From NCBI GenBank assembly GCA_029945375.1, contig CM057057.1, forward strand, positions 5,270,001 to 5,334,000: 64,000 nucleotides of DNA, read 5' to 3'. Under the pieces are notes generated by a model. The model saw only the letters and a list, made by a program, of their open reading frames with translations, searched no databases and was not told where the DNA came from. Numbering within the stretch: the stretch's first letter is position 1; every line of letters begins with the position of its first letter. The stretch is from Agaricus subrufescens. Its lineage: Eukaryota; Basidiomycota; Agaricomycetes; Agaricales; Agaricaceae. A program made the position numbers and the translations under genes. Below are positions 48,307-60,797 of this stretch, piece after piece.

Positions 48307-49280
48307 GACAAGGGGGGTCTGCGGTCGTTGCACACAAGATATTTAAATACCGTTGATATAAATCAGGTTTCTGGTCGAATATCTCAGGGAAATGTAATTT
48401 GTATATTGGTTTGACAGCCTGAGAGGAACGGAAGCGGGTTTTGTATTCGTGTGCAAGATAAAGGCAGGATAATATTCAACCGACTGAATGGATGACGATG
48501 GGTGTTTGTTAAGAATTCGAGTGTCCCTGTGAGCGCGATAAGATCCGGAAGTTATTCTGACGCTCAGAGACAATTCTGGCAGTTACTGCAGTGCATACGG
48601 TAGGAGCCATTCTTCTGGAATCTGGGGCTCTCATTGTCTTGAAAGCGTAATGAAGCAGGTTCGCGAATGTCAGCGACCTTTATGCAGAAGGACAAACATG
48701 TGCCAGGGTGGGCCTTCTATCTGTCATGTCACGGAGGCTTTGATTTGAATGATCATCATCGCAACTTTTTGATGCGGGTCCACTGCTATGATTTACGTTT
48801 ACTTGGTGCCCGGGTGATGCGCTCCCGTCGAGTCGCGTAGACTGGAGGGACGAGCGTGCGCTCGCGTGGGTGATGGATTGTTGGGCACGTCGAGGATGAT
48901 CCGGGCGGGGTTGCGCGGCGGAGGGCGGTCGAGGGCACTCGGAGGAGATGAATTGGGAGCGCTGACATGTGACCGGGGTCAGCTGGCTCTTGGCCTCGCA
49001 CCTCCCAGCTTCTGCATAGATCTCTTTCTCTCTCTCACCACCACTAGACAGAGCCTCCCCCTAGACGTTCATCCTCCTCTTTTTTCTTCTCCGTTCTCTT
49101 TCTCCTAGTTCTAGAGTCTATCTTTAATCCGTGAGTCTCTCTGCCACCTATCGCACCCGCCGCTCACCCGTACCACCCGTCGCCCCACCAGATAGACTGG
49201 CGCACCGCTCCCGAGTAACGTCTTCTTGTCCCCCAGAGAACGTCACCCCGACTCGCGACTCCCAGGTGATTTGAGAAAAG
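48307..49280. other. intergenic between divergent genes
   Basis: Contains a TATTTAAATA element near 48341-48350 (reverse direction, small peptide gene) and a long pyrimidine-rich leader (49010-49270) before the PSP1-domain gene. No further gene recognised. Confidence 0.5.
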
Positions 49281-51912
49281 ATGGCACAAAACCCCATCCA
49301 ACACTTTGGCGCCTCAGATAGCGACGATCGCAGAAGCCGATTCGCTATTTCAAACGACCTTGATGCTGCTGGCAATGCCATCCTTAGTCGTGGCTCTGGC
49401 CCTCTTGGCGGCGGAGGTCCCGTTTCTCTCCGCGAGAGAGCGGCTAGCCAACCGCCACGCTCATCAGATCAAAACTTTCTGTCCTCCCCCTCTGCCACCC
49501 ACTTTATACCCTCTAGTCTCGGTGGTGGTACTGCCGGTGCATGGCCCAACTCACGCCTCAACTCTAATCGCGGAAATCAACCCATTCCTATGCGTAGCTC
49601 TTCCTTCTCTTCCAACACTCAATCTCAATTTTCCACCGTGATGCGCGATCGTACTTTTCCATCCATGATCGAGGATGACGAAGAGTCCGACGCCGTGTCG
49701 GAAACTTATGACGATCGCTTACCGTCTCTTGGTCGTGGGCGCTCATATGGAGATCCGATCCGTAGCAGGTCTCAGTCATTGGCAACCGCGTCAGGCAGAC
49801 CTGCACCCATTGGCAGCGGGTACTCCGGTTCGTCCACAATCAACAGTTGGAACGACTCCTTCCACTCCAACCCCTCTACCGGTCCACTCGCAATTCCCGG
49901 CAGATTCGGCGATATCAAGCCCCCAGGACAGAGCCGCTACGGTTCCCTGGGTACTATGGGTCGTTCCCCGGGACTTTTATCATCTTCACCATCAGCTAAT
50001 CTCTTGGGGAGTGGGCTCAATTCGCGCGGTATCTCCGATACCAATCAAAGTCCTTTCCGTAGAGATGTTGGTCAAATTTTGTTGGATGACGGTGCCGCGT
50101 TTCGCGAGATTTGGTCCGGCGCTAATCCTTCGAGGGATGAAAACGGTGGAGGCGGCAGTGGCACAACCAGTCGGCGACACAGTGTCAGCGTCGTCCAACC
50201 CCGCAAAGGGATTGTCGGTTTCAATGCTCCATTGGCTGATGACCCTGAAGAGCCTGTCCGGTCTTCTGCTGGGTTTAGTCGCGGTAACCTTAGGTTGACA
50301 GACGATGATCTCCTGGCTGATTTTAGCACGATGAATTTGGGGCCTAGTGATGCTCCCATCGCTTCTTCATCTATTAACCCACCAAGTCAACCAGCATCTC
50401 TGCCCATTTATGCCCCCCTATCTCGCACCCCGCCATCTCGGGACCTGCTCTCACCGTATCAGTCTCTCAACACTCTGGGACTTCCTGGTTCGTATTCTTC
50501 CAGGCCACCCATCGGTACACCAAGCGATAGCGAGTTTTTGGCTGAGCGCGATAATCGAACCAGCCCCTCTGGTTTCGATCAGTACCCACAATATGGTGGT
50601 CAGCAACAACAGGAAAGATTTATTTCTGGTCAAGGATTGAAGTTTCCTGCTACCGGTGGTCCCAGCGATGGTCGAATGCCTTTCCTCCGAACTCGGGGAT
50701 CTTCGTTCTCAACTAATGCCCCCGCTCCTTCCCCCATTTCACCTTCGGTTACTCGGTTGGCGAATCCTCAGCAACAACCTTACTACGCTCAGCAGCTCCA
50801 ACGCAAGATGTCAGAGCCAATGAGTCCGTTGAGTGCCTTGTCCAGTGGACCTTCTCAACCGCCTTCCGCGTCCACGAACCTTCATAATCCTCCCCTGCCC
50901 CACTTTCAGCTTACAACCGCTGGTATCAGTCACCATCAACAGCAATCGTCGCCCGGTTCGGCCTTGTCAGCCAATTCTACTTCTCAACAGACCCAGCCAC
51001 AGCCCAATATCAATGAACTCGGTAAAGGCGTCCCACTTCATGCCGTCCCCGCGTCTTGTCCTCTGTTCATCGTAGAATTTAAAGCTGGTCGAACGGACTT
51101 GTTCTACCTGACAAACCCGACTTTAGATATCAAAACTGGGGATCTGGTCATTGTGGAAGCGGATAGAGGGAAGGATTTGGGCAGAGTGGTGAATGATACG
51201 ATAACGATTTCAGAAGTGGAGGATTGGCAGAGACAACAGGCTGAGAAGGCGAGTGGTGGCTCCTCTGGTTCGCCTGGGGCTTCCGCTGCGATGAATGCGG
51301 CGGCGGCTGCAGCTGCCGCGATTGGATTTGGGTTGGATGCCGCGCCGGGGAGTCCGACTACTCCCGGTGGGAGTGCTGCTGTGACACAGCAAGGGGGATC
51401 GAGTGGCCAGAGTCAATCGAAGAAGGAGATCAATCCGAAGATGATACTTGACAAAGCTGATCAACGCGAGACACAGTGCGTTTGTTTTTGCCTTTGTTGA
51501 TTTGTTTATTGACGAGTGTTGGGGATATAGGATGTTCATCGCAAAGGCACAAGATGAACTGAAGGCTTTACAATTATGCCAGAGTAAAGTCAAAGCGAAG
51601 AAATTACCTATGGAGGTTATTGATGCTGAGTATCAATGGTGCGCATTCCTTCATTGATATTCGCTTTGTGTCAATCTCGTTAATTTGGCGGTTTAGGGAT
51701 CGCCGGAAGTTGACGTTTTACTTTATTGCGGAGAAGAGGATTGATTTCAGGGAACTAGTGAGGGAATTGTTCAGGTGCGCATACATGAAGTTTTTTTCTT
51801 TGCTGGGGGGATTTTGGTGCTGATTGAAGATGTGTGTTTCTTAAGGTTGTACAAAACTAGGATTTGGATGGCGTCTATCCAGGGTGGTGGAATATCTTAC
51901 GAACAACCATAG
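49281..51912 (+). CDS. PSP1 C-terminal domain protein
   Basis: Exons 49281-51475, 51531-51638, 51697-51774, 51846-51912; 815 residues in frame. The first 580 residues are low complexity (Ser, Pro, Gly, Gln, Asn) and disordered, with an Ala run near 51297-51320. The conserved PSP1 domain covers about residues 590-800: FIVEFKAGRTDLFYL, DLVIVEADRGKDLGRVV, MFIAKAQDELKALQLCQSKV, LPMEVIDAEYQWDRRKLTFYF and IDFRELVRELFRLYKTRIWM. Yeast Psp1 is a poorly understood protein found as a suppressor of DNA polymerase alpha mutations; related domains occur in RNA-associated complexes and in bacterial YaaT. A precise role cannot be given. An insert rich in Gly, Ser and Ala splits the domain. The stop follows YEQP, so the protein ends shortly after the domain. 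Confidence 0.87.
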
Positions 51913-52696
51913 GTCGAAACGATTCATGATGGTAATTTCCGAACATAAGACTCCCGAAGATCTATTTATTTTATCTGTTGCTACCGCGTCTGCGTCAGGC
52001 GGTGGGGGATGAACGTAAAGTTTGGAGAATGGGGCTGGCCAGGCTACTGCAAAAAAAAAAATGTCAAAACGTATAGGGACAAAAAGACTTGACTCGACTA
52101 TGTGGACGCTGCTAATTTTTCTTCTTCTCCCATTATCCATTATGAAATTTACCCTCTTAGTTGTTTCTATGTTTTCTTTTTCTCCCCATTTTTTTTTTTT
52201 TTTGCTCAATCATCTATTTCGTGCTCGTGTTATATAGCATTTTGATTAAGATTGTTTATGTGTTCACTTGTTTCCATGTTCTTTTTCTAATTATGCTGTC
52301 GAGATGTACGATTACGGAGATAGTTTCTGTTCGCTTTCTGTTTTTCTTCTTCTTGTTTTAGTGATTTGGTTTATTATGAAAGGCTGATTTGATGATTTTA
52401 CAAATGTGATTTTTTTGTGTGTTTGCTGTGGTTGAATGCTTTTTTTTTTTTCGTGGCTGCTGGGGTGGTGTTCTCCCTTTCTTTTCTTTTTTTTGTGAAC
52501 GATGTCTGGTTGTAACTCGTTTATATATATTTTTCGAGTTTTGTAATATATATATAAGTCTTGATTTGAGGATCTTTAAGATGAATAGGAGGAGTACTTC
52601 TGTGTATAGGGTTCGCGAATATTTTTAGATTTGTTGAATACTATTCATTAGAGTATTCTGGTAACTCTTGAAATTGTGCCAGATTAATTCCTTTTT
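51913..52696. other. intergenic between convergent genes, T-rich
   Basis: Poly-T and TA tracts (52188-52204, 52440-52452, 52525-52556) fit the 3' end of the PSP1-domain gene. No gene recognised. Confidence 0.5.
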
Positions 52697-54705
52697 TCAC
52701 AGATCGCTCCTCGCTAGCCATCGCTGTACCATCGCCAAAGCTTCTTTCGGTTTATTATAAGGAACCTAAAGCCATATCAGTTGACATTACGGCCTAGAAT
52801 GATACCTGAAGACAAAAAAGCGTTACCATATGCCCAGCACCATCAACAGTAGCATAAGTAAGTCCTCTCGCACTCCTAACAACCCCCGCCCTCTTCCCGT
52901 CCACAAACCACTCCCTCACCTCGGCCTCACTAAACGCGTCTTTCCCACTCCATTCCATACTTAGAGCCCACCGCTCAGTTCCGACATGGTTACAAATCAA
53001 ATCGAGTACGCCGACGATGATGAGGATGGGGATGTTCCGTTCGAGGAGGGCGGAGATGTGGTTTGTTGAGGGGTGGAGGATGTCTCCGACTTTGTCGAAT
53101 TGGGAGTTGATTTGGAGGTTGAAGGATATCCAGGGTTGGGTGAAGGATTTGTCGATGTTTAGGGTTGCGCGGTTGGTTTTGTTGTTGAGGAAGTTTTGGA
53201 TGTGACTGTGTGCGTGTGTGTTTTTTTTTGGGACAAGGTTAGGATGTGAAGGAGGAGTTTACTTACATGGTTTGGGGATAACATAGTGAGTCTGTCCATT
53301 TGCCTTCGCACGGTAGATTGACTTCGAATGGGTTTCTTCCTAGACAGCACGAGATCAAGCACAACAACAAAATATGGTTCAAATGAATATTTACCAGTGT
53401 CCAAAAATGGTTCGAATGTTGCACTGTAACAAGTTTCAAATGCAGTAGAGCAGTCTATAAAATCAAAATGATCAAAGCATGCTTTTTTCATCCATCGTTC
53501 GCATCTATTAACCTAGTTTCGCCTATGGTAAATAAGGGAGAAAAAAGACTGAATCGGATTTTACCATGTTTTTCATATTGATGCAAGTGGATATGCTGAC
53601 AAAAGGTGCAATTGAGGCGGGTGTGCATTGCATATCATAATAGGACAATATCGACTTGTAAGAGTCCATCATACCATTTCCTTTGTTTTCAGTTAGCGGG
53701 CCTAGCCAAGTTACTGGTGAATGTGATGCAAGCTTACCGATGATTACAGACGTCAGGTTAATAGGCGGCAAGCCTGCGCGAAGGCGGACTGTGTTATGGT
53801 CATACACCGCGGAGGCGAAGAGGGGTAGGTAACGGCCCTGCGAATAGATAGTTCGCTCTTGGCTTATCCAACTAACATATTCGACTACTCACCGCATAGG
53901 ATTCACCAGCCAGGTGAAAGCCTCGGCCCTTGAGTTGTTCAAAGTTATCGAAAAAGATTGAGACGAACGCTGCAACGTCGGCTGCTGCTTCCTCCGTAGT
54001 AGACTATCATAGTTAGACCGTATAGATACATTTATCGAATAGCGAGAGGGAAATCCTACCACAGTTTCACCGAAATCAGCGTAAGAAAATCCGGTACCAA
54101 TTGGTTGATCAATGAAAAAGATATTGGCGTTTGTATTCCACGATTCTGGATGAATTTTCGGGCCGTGTTCATCTTCGATTCTGCAAGGACCTTGGGTGAA
54201 AAAAAATCCTAATCAGCTGTTTATGAAAGCGAGCAAATGAAAGGCTAACCTAGTTCAAAGAAAAGCCCAACAGCAGAAGAACCACCGGGTCCTCCATTGG
54301 TCCAAAAGATCACGTCGTCTGTGTCTGGATCATTCCTACTTTCAAAGAAATAGAAAAAGAGATGGCGGGCTCCGATATCAATGTATCCGCTGTACCCGCT
54401 GAATGGAAGATTGTAGGTAATACAGCGGATGAACGAGGAGATAGTACTGACTTGGCCGTATCATTGCAAAGGTTGTTTTTCTTCACGCGGACGCTATGTC
54501 TCGGATAGAGGGGATGAGAGAGAATTGTCCAGTTGCTGTCTGATAAACCGGATGGCGACGAAAAGGGGGGAGAGAATAAGCCTGAATTGTATGGCTCCGA
54601 GATGAAGGTTAATGAAGCTTCATGGGACATTTGGTCGAAAAATGGCCATTTGTTCGCAAGTGTACTAGCCGTCGCAACAGTGATTAGGGCCAACAGGAAA
54701 AGCAT
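52697..54705 (-). CDS. Secreted serine carboxypeptidase (S10), copy 2
   Basis: Exons leftwards: 54705-54452, 54398-54250, 54190-54060, 54003-53893, 53837-53738, 53680-53565, 53512-53395, 53339-53267, 53205-52827, 52765-52697; 499 residues. Signal peptide [15 protein letters not shown]. An ATG at 54735 would add ten residues, but a TATA box at 54757-54763 puts transcription start near or after it, so 54705 is preferred. The catalytic triad is present: Ser in GESYAGRY, Asp in the VLDLICNH segment, His in GAGHMVPYNKP. The S10 signature reads NGGPGGSS: Gly replaces the usual Cys, as in copy 3 but not copy 1. The His-proximal HDKP of copy 1 is YNKP here. Seven exons have exactly the lengths of copy 1, and the tandem partner lies 0.4 kb upstream. 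Confidence 0.9.
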
Positions 54706-54756
54706 AGTCAAAGATGCGGGGCCTAAATCTGGCATAAAGATGAACTATGATCAGGG

Positions 54757-54763
54757 ATATATA
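54757..54763 (-). promoter_or_regulatory. TATA box of S10 carboxypeptidase 2
   Basis: GTATATATCC on the reverse strand, about 55 bases before the preferred ATG at 54705. Confidence 0.45.
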
Positions 54764-55156
54764 CCCCTTAAAATGCGCAGCAACCATCAGACGCTCTGTC
54801 TTCTGACACCCCTTTACAGCCTCGAAAGTATTAACACAATCACACGAACTACATATCTCATTGGCATCGCGGATAGAAGCAGATAATCGCCACCCTTTCA
54901 GTCAAGTTCTTGGAACTTCATAGTCTTGAAATGGGGTTGATGATTACACGCTACCGGCCCCGCGTTGGAGCGCGCGACATATCCTATGGCTTCAAAATGC
55001 TGCGGTAATTGACTGACCGCAGTTAAAGATAGATATGGTCAGTCCCTGAGGGGTTCTTTATGGGCATCGAGAGTATATATTCAGAAGTCGTCGCGCATTC
55101 TCACCTTAGTAACATGATTCAGTCTCTTTAGGGAAACTAAGATAATTTAAACTACT
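54764..55156. other. spacer between tandem carboxypeptidase genes
   Basis: Holds the promoter of copy 2 and the 3' end of copy 3; no gene. Confidence 0.5.
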
Positions 55157-57140
55157 TTACAAATCTTCTTTAGCTATCCATCGCTGCAGCATTATCAACG
55201 CTTCTTTTGGTTTGTCGTAAGGAACCTGATTATCATCAGCCAAAAGTATCATCAGCAAGGAGCGTTCGGGGACATACCATATGACCAGCACCATCGACAG
55301 TAGCATACGTAAGTCCCCTCGCACTCCTAGTGAGTCCAGCCTTATTTCCGTCCACTGACCATTCCCTCTTCTTAGCCTCAACGAATTCCTTTTTCCCGCT
55401 CCAGTCCATAGCCAATGTCCAACGTTCATTTCCAACATGATTACAAACCCAATCTGACGTACCGACGTAGATGAGAACGCGAATGTTACGCTCAAGAAGA
55501 GCAGCTACATAATTCGTCGTGGAATGGAGAATATCTCCAGCTTTTACGAACTCGCTGTTGACGAATGGATTGTATACCCCCCATGTTCCTTTGACCTTTT
55601 TATCGACGCCTAGCAAGGCGCGATTACTCGGATCATTGAGGAAATCCCGGATACGACTGACAAGTGAGCATAACTTCCTCTTTCTGACAATTGGCTTCCA
55701 CTTACAGTGTTTGAGGATAGCAAATTGTATCTGTCAATTCACCGTAGCAGGGTTGACGCATATCATATGGATTTTTCCCTAGCCATAGCTGTGTTTCAGG
55801 GACGTATTTGACGAGAATTGTACAAATTTACCAGTCAGATAAAATGGAGTGGCGAATACATTTTCACAATGACTGTACGCAGCAGTGCAATCAATGATGT
55901 CAAAGTGCTCAAGACATGCCTTCTTCATCCACTGCTCACATCTATCTATCTGGTGATTCATGGGATCACTGATTTTATTCAGAAGCAACTTCAAACATAC
56001 CATGCGTTTCATACGGACACAAGAGGATATATCAATAAAAGGATCAACCGAAGCGTCTGTGCACTGAACATCATAGTACGACAAAGTCATCTTGAAAGGG
56101 TCTGTCATGCCGTTCCCTGGTGTCGAGAGACCAATCTCAGAAGCATTCGCAGGTATATAGTTTTGTAAGCTTACCTATCATGACGGACGTCAAGTTGATT
56201 GGTGATAAGCCAGCATCAAGGCGAGCTTGGTTCTGATCATATACCGCTGAGGCGAAGAGAGGTATATAACGACCCTATAGATTACGGTTCATTCACCACC
56301 ATGACATTTGATAATTTAATCACTCACCCCATAGGATTCACCAGCCATATGGAAATTTCGTCCTTTGAACTGCGAGAAATTGTCGAAAAAGATCGAGACA
56401 AATGCGGCAACATCGATTGCTGCAGCCTCCGAGGTGAACTGTACAATCAAATGGGGAATGGTGGCCTCGATTAGAGTGGAGAATGCATACCACAGTCTCG
56501 CCGAAATCAGCATAGGAAAACCCGACACCGACAGGTTGGTCAACAAAGAAGATATTTGCATTTGTGTTCCATGATTCTGGATGAATCTTCGGTCCGTTTT
56601 CATCAACAACTCTGCAAGGTCCTTCGCGAAAGTTGGTATGATCCGTTATAAGGTGAACTGAAAGATATTACCAAGTTCGAAAAAGAGACCGGTCGAAGAT
56701 GAACCACCGGGACCACCGTTTGTCCAAAAAATTACATCGTCTGTATCAGGACTGTTCCTACTTTCAAAGAAGTAAAAGAAGAGGTGACGAGCCCCAATGT
56801 CGATATATCCAGTGTATCCACTGTCGAGTAAAATGTGAATGAAGCATTGAACTAGTGGAGAAATTAAGTCTTACTTGGCAGTATCATTACAAATATTGGT
56901 TTTTTTCACCCGGACGCTGTGTTTTGGATGGAGAGGATGAGAGAGGACTGTCCATTCATCCTCCGGCAAAGCCGAAGGCGAGGGAAATAGCGAAGAAAAT
57001 GTACTGGCAGACTTTCGTTCATTACTGCCCGAGTCCAACGAAGCTTTACCAGAAATTTGGTGGGTGAACGGAATTTGGTTCGCTAACACAAAAGGCAAAG
57101 CAAGAAATGGTACAACGATGGAGGCCAATGAAAGAAGCAT
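55157..57140 (-). CDS. Secreted serine carboxypeptidase (S10), copy 3
   Basis: Exons leftwards: 57140-56875, 56820-56672, 56621-56491, 56438-56328, 56274-56175, 56116-56001, 55949-55832, 55778-55706, 55656-55278, 55225-55157; 503 residues. I took the ATG at 57140 because it begins the signal peptide ([20 protein letters not shown]); the open frame continues upstream to 57218 but reads less like a start. Triad: Ser in GESYGGRY, Asp in the TSDWVCNH segment, His in GAGHMVPYDKP. Signature NGGPGGSS with Gly in place of Cys, as in copy 2. Cysteines of the insertion domain ([18 protein letters not shown]) are kept. From exon 2 to exon 10 every exon length equals that of copy 2, showing a recent common origin. 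Confidence 0.92.
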
Positions 57141-57975
57141 GATAAACGTTCGAAGTGGCAGCAATTGCCCCAGACTGAAAGTATAAACTTCTGTGTCTGG
57201 CTTGAATAAACGGCTCACTCGTCGTGGTGGTCGCGCAGCAATATGTTCCTAAATTCCATCAAACTTTCTTGAATCATGACCGTTCTGAGTATTACATAAG
57301 TCTACCTCCTGAGTCAAGGATTAGTCAGTTACGCTTACAAAGCTATTTTCACGCATATACCTAGAAGGAATTTATGGTCACGTGGTCCAAATCACATCCA
57401 AGTCGAAGCAGAGCCGCCGATCCTTCGGAACAATAATCAACATTCAACTGACTGTGCTCCAAAATATCATAGAATACCTCATCACACGACGTAAGCATAA
57501 ATTCCCTTAAAAATTAGTTTATCGTATCACAGCTTCAATATTTTACAACCAGCTTGGCAAGTACTCTGACTACACCAATTCGCCGCCAGATTGAGGAAAT
57601 AAAATAGTCTTCAATCAGACAGTTTGATGAAAATACAAAGCGCTACTCGATCTTCACCCGCAGACTGAGGCTTAACCCCATAAAGTTATCAAGCAAAAGT
57701 ACTACAGATGGATTATGTTTGACCACTTGTAGCTCCATCAGCAAGATCATAAAACGGGGGTGCCGCAAGGCAATTACACAGAAAATATCTTGTATAATTC
57801 AAAGTGTATTCTAATGGATTCGCAGTGTCCACATTAACAATATTCTAGAATGGGTGTGCCATGATTCGGCGATCACACCCCAGAAACACCGTACAATTCA
57901 TCTAATAAATTAATCAAATAGATCCCGGGCAAAAAGAAATGGCTAGAGTAACAGTATCATATATAGTGGTATTCT
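57141..57975. other. intergenic; right part duplicated at 62.4-63.0 kb
   Basis: From about 57428 the sequence is related to 62404-63019 (shared words such as CACAGCTTCAATATTT and CGCAGTGTCCACATTAAC). This is the 3' flank of the membrane-protein gene copied together with the gene. No additional gene seen. Confidence 0.55.
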
Positions 57976-59213
57976 TTAAGCCATATCAGAAACCTGTAGA
58001 ACGCATGGTGCTGCTTCTGGTATGGTAGGCACATGAGAGCTGCCCTGACGATCACCAGTTTGCCCAAACTGCATTGTTGTACGATCGGAATGATTCCACC
58101 GTAATGAACTCATATTCTGTTGTTGCCTTTGTGACATATATGCTTTACCACTGGCAACTCGATACTGCACGAGGAGGTAGGAAACTATCTGGATATATTT
58201 TATGATTTAGTGCTGATATTGCTTTGCGTCATTAACTTACTTCAATGTATGATACAGACTCAGCAAAGAATGCGAGTGCCGGTCCCCCCCCCAAACTGGC
58301 AAGTAATGTCATAGCCAGTAACCATATAGATTCCAGGGCATATGACTCAACGATCATGGCCACAATATTCATGTATCTGATGCATCCTTGGCTTTCTCCT
58401 GAGTCCTCTGCATTAGTTAATTTAACTCACTTGCGGTGTCTCCATACCAATCAATTTTCTTTGTTGCCATTGTTTGAAAGTGAGATATAAAGTTATTAGC
58501 ACTGTACAAAGTATTGTCGTAGCGACTTGAAGAGCTTTCTGTGCCTGGTCTATTATATGACTGAGTGGATTATTTTCCGCAGTTGGTACTGTAACATCAA
58601 ATACTGATCCCCACGCCTGTAACCCTGATGAATATAAGTCATCAGTGGAAAGCAGGCGCTTGTCAGGAATTACTCACCCGCAAAACTCAACAAACACAGA
58701 AGGGGCAGCACGATGATCAACTTGGCATATCGAGTGGCATTCCAAATGACCCATAGGCGCCAAACCTTTCATCCCCGAGCTTAGCAGCCTGGGCACATGG
58801 ACACAAGAAAATCAACCACACACCTGGATTACTGATGTCAAAACATCAATTGTGAACTGGCAGACAAGACCAATGGGTATCACAGCGGTAGTTAGAAAAC
58901 TTGCAACTACATATACATATGGACCTCTGGGATAGTCACTATGTTTGATGTAGGCATCTTGCGTAACCCAAGCATTTGCTACGAGATTGTACAGCCCACA
59001 GAGCATTATGACAGTACTGTATGAGAGCATGAACTTAGCCTGTCTTGTTCTGTCTCCATTACGAAGTCGAGGGGCAAGTGCATGGACATATAAACAAAAG
59101 AGTGTGAATGCAATACCGTAGAGGGTTCCAGCTACAGTTGTTGGGGTGACAAGCTCGAGTTGAATGACAGAGAGTATTTCCCCTGTCAGTGCTGGGGCTG
59201 TACTGTTGTTCAT
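57976..59213 (-). CDS. Multi-pass membrane protein (basidiomycete seven-helix-like family), copy 1
   Basis: Name unknown, but the layout is a recurrent Agaricomycete membrane family. Exons leftwards: 59213-58824, 58765-58678, 58624-58448, 58398-58241, 58188-57976; 341 residues. About seven hydrophobic segments are visible, for example TVAGTLYGIAFTLFCLYVHAL, FMLSYSTVIMLCGLYNLV, YVVASFLTTAVIPIGLVCQF, the AKLIIVLPLLCLLSFAGL region, TTILCTVLITLYLTF and IVAMIVESYALESIWLLAM. The C-terminal tail of about 60 residues is polar, with a Gln run. The junction of exons 3 and 4 (donor GTATGG, acceptor CTCAG) was set by comparison with copy 2, where the same 49-base intron fits. Receptor-like function is often assumed for this family, without proof. 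Its second copy starts beyond the right end of the window. Confidence 0.78.
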
Positions 59214-60779
59214 GGAAGATTTAAGATGGGGCGTAACTTCATTTGTCCCTTGGTAAATGCAGTATTTAAAGACTTCCGAAATTATTACAACTCCAGTAAG
59301 TTGGGGTTATCTCAATTGCGGTCGTGTATCACATACACGAAGCAACTTTGATTGACAGATTCAAGAAAACAGGTTGGCATTCATTGTTCTTCCCAGTTAC
59401 CTGATGATCTCACTTCTATCAGACTAACCTCCAAGAAATGACACCAGAAGCTGATTATTCTAGCTCAGTCCCTTTGCTTCGTTACCACTCATAGTACCAC
59501 AGTTTACACGGATTCCGGAAGAGTTTCAATGAAGCTAGTATACCTCAACTTGTCAATCGATAAAGAAGTCCACCTCTCATGCTCAATAAGCTCGGATGGT
59601 ACTACTATAAGCGACACACTCGGGTCGCACAAAATTGATCATCTTTTACAATGCTCCATGTCTTATCACAAGAAGGGGTTCCGAACACTTTAGACGTTCA
59701 TGTACTTATTCTTTTATAGGGAGAAATTGAGAATTTTACATGAATTCATTATCCAGATCACTTGTAAATTTACCGCCCACTTAATTCATCTGATATGGTT
59801 ATTCTGATTCTAGCCAGTTATGCCAGAGTTATGCTACATAAGTAACGCATATTATTGAAACAATTCCATCCTGGTAGCCGATACTAATAAAGAAAGAGAG
59901 AGAAACCAGCGGTTACCACGCCGTGTGTATTTCAAAGACGGATAATTGCAAAGCCATACATACAACTCATGCATTGTTCAATGCTGTCGATTTTCCAGGA
60001 CGTAATAGGGAGGTACGTGGAGATTTAGTATAATATGGACAATACTTGCACGCAGATTGTGTATTCTGGAACAATACATCTACATGCGGGATCGACTAAA
60101 AACTGTGATTCACCTCAACTCAACACTTCGAAAAGAAAAGCTGCATACCTCTTAACACTGGATCTTACCCTCTTCCCAGGATTCATGTAGAGGCCATCAC
60201 GATTCTTCCTTTTCTCTTGTGCTAAATTGTCCAACTCAATCATGTTACTCAACATTGTTCTGACACCCCTCCCGTCAAAATATAGCCAATAAAATAGTGC
60301 AGGATTGCTATGGTCGGTCAATGGAGGTGAGTCGTTATTCTCCGAGAGAAGGGAGATGACCCGATAGCCGAGCGGAGTTAAGAGCTCGTCATTTTTTAAA
60401 CCTGGGATAGAGGCGGATGAGCCCCGACCTAAGTTGGTCGTACTGTTGTTAGTTGTTAGAGCCGCAAATAGGTACCCGGATGTTTCTCCAGCACCAAACT
60501 AGCCTTCAAAAGAGGAGAAAAGAACCAAGTTACTCATGGCGAATGACTGAGAACGTGTTTTCCGTGCTACAGGACACTACTCAGCAGGACGGATACGAAA
60601 GAAAGTGGTTGAATACTCAGCTGGCATTCTTAAACACTCTGCACATCTGCGCTTGGCCGCATCATCCACCTATCTGCCACCTGCCTTGCTACTCTTCAAC
60701 ACACAGAAACGGCTACGAGACACCATGCCTTGACTTCCTAGTCATGTGTCGGTATTATACCTTGCAAAATCAACGAAGC
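59214..60779. other. intergenic, no gene recognised
   Basis: Leader of the membrane-protein gene followed by about 1.4 kb in which no conserved frame, repeat or RNA gene was recognised. Confidence 0.45.
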
Positions 60780-60797
60780 AGGAGTCTACAGTTCCAG

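Noticed and set aside
60115..60321. 68-codon leftward frame
   Set aside because: No recognisable family, no signal peptide or splice partner; composition is ordinary for non-coding DNA here.
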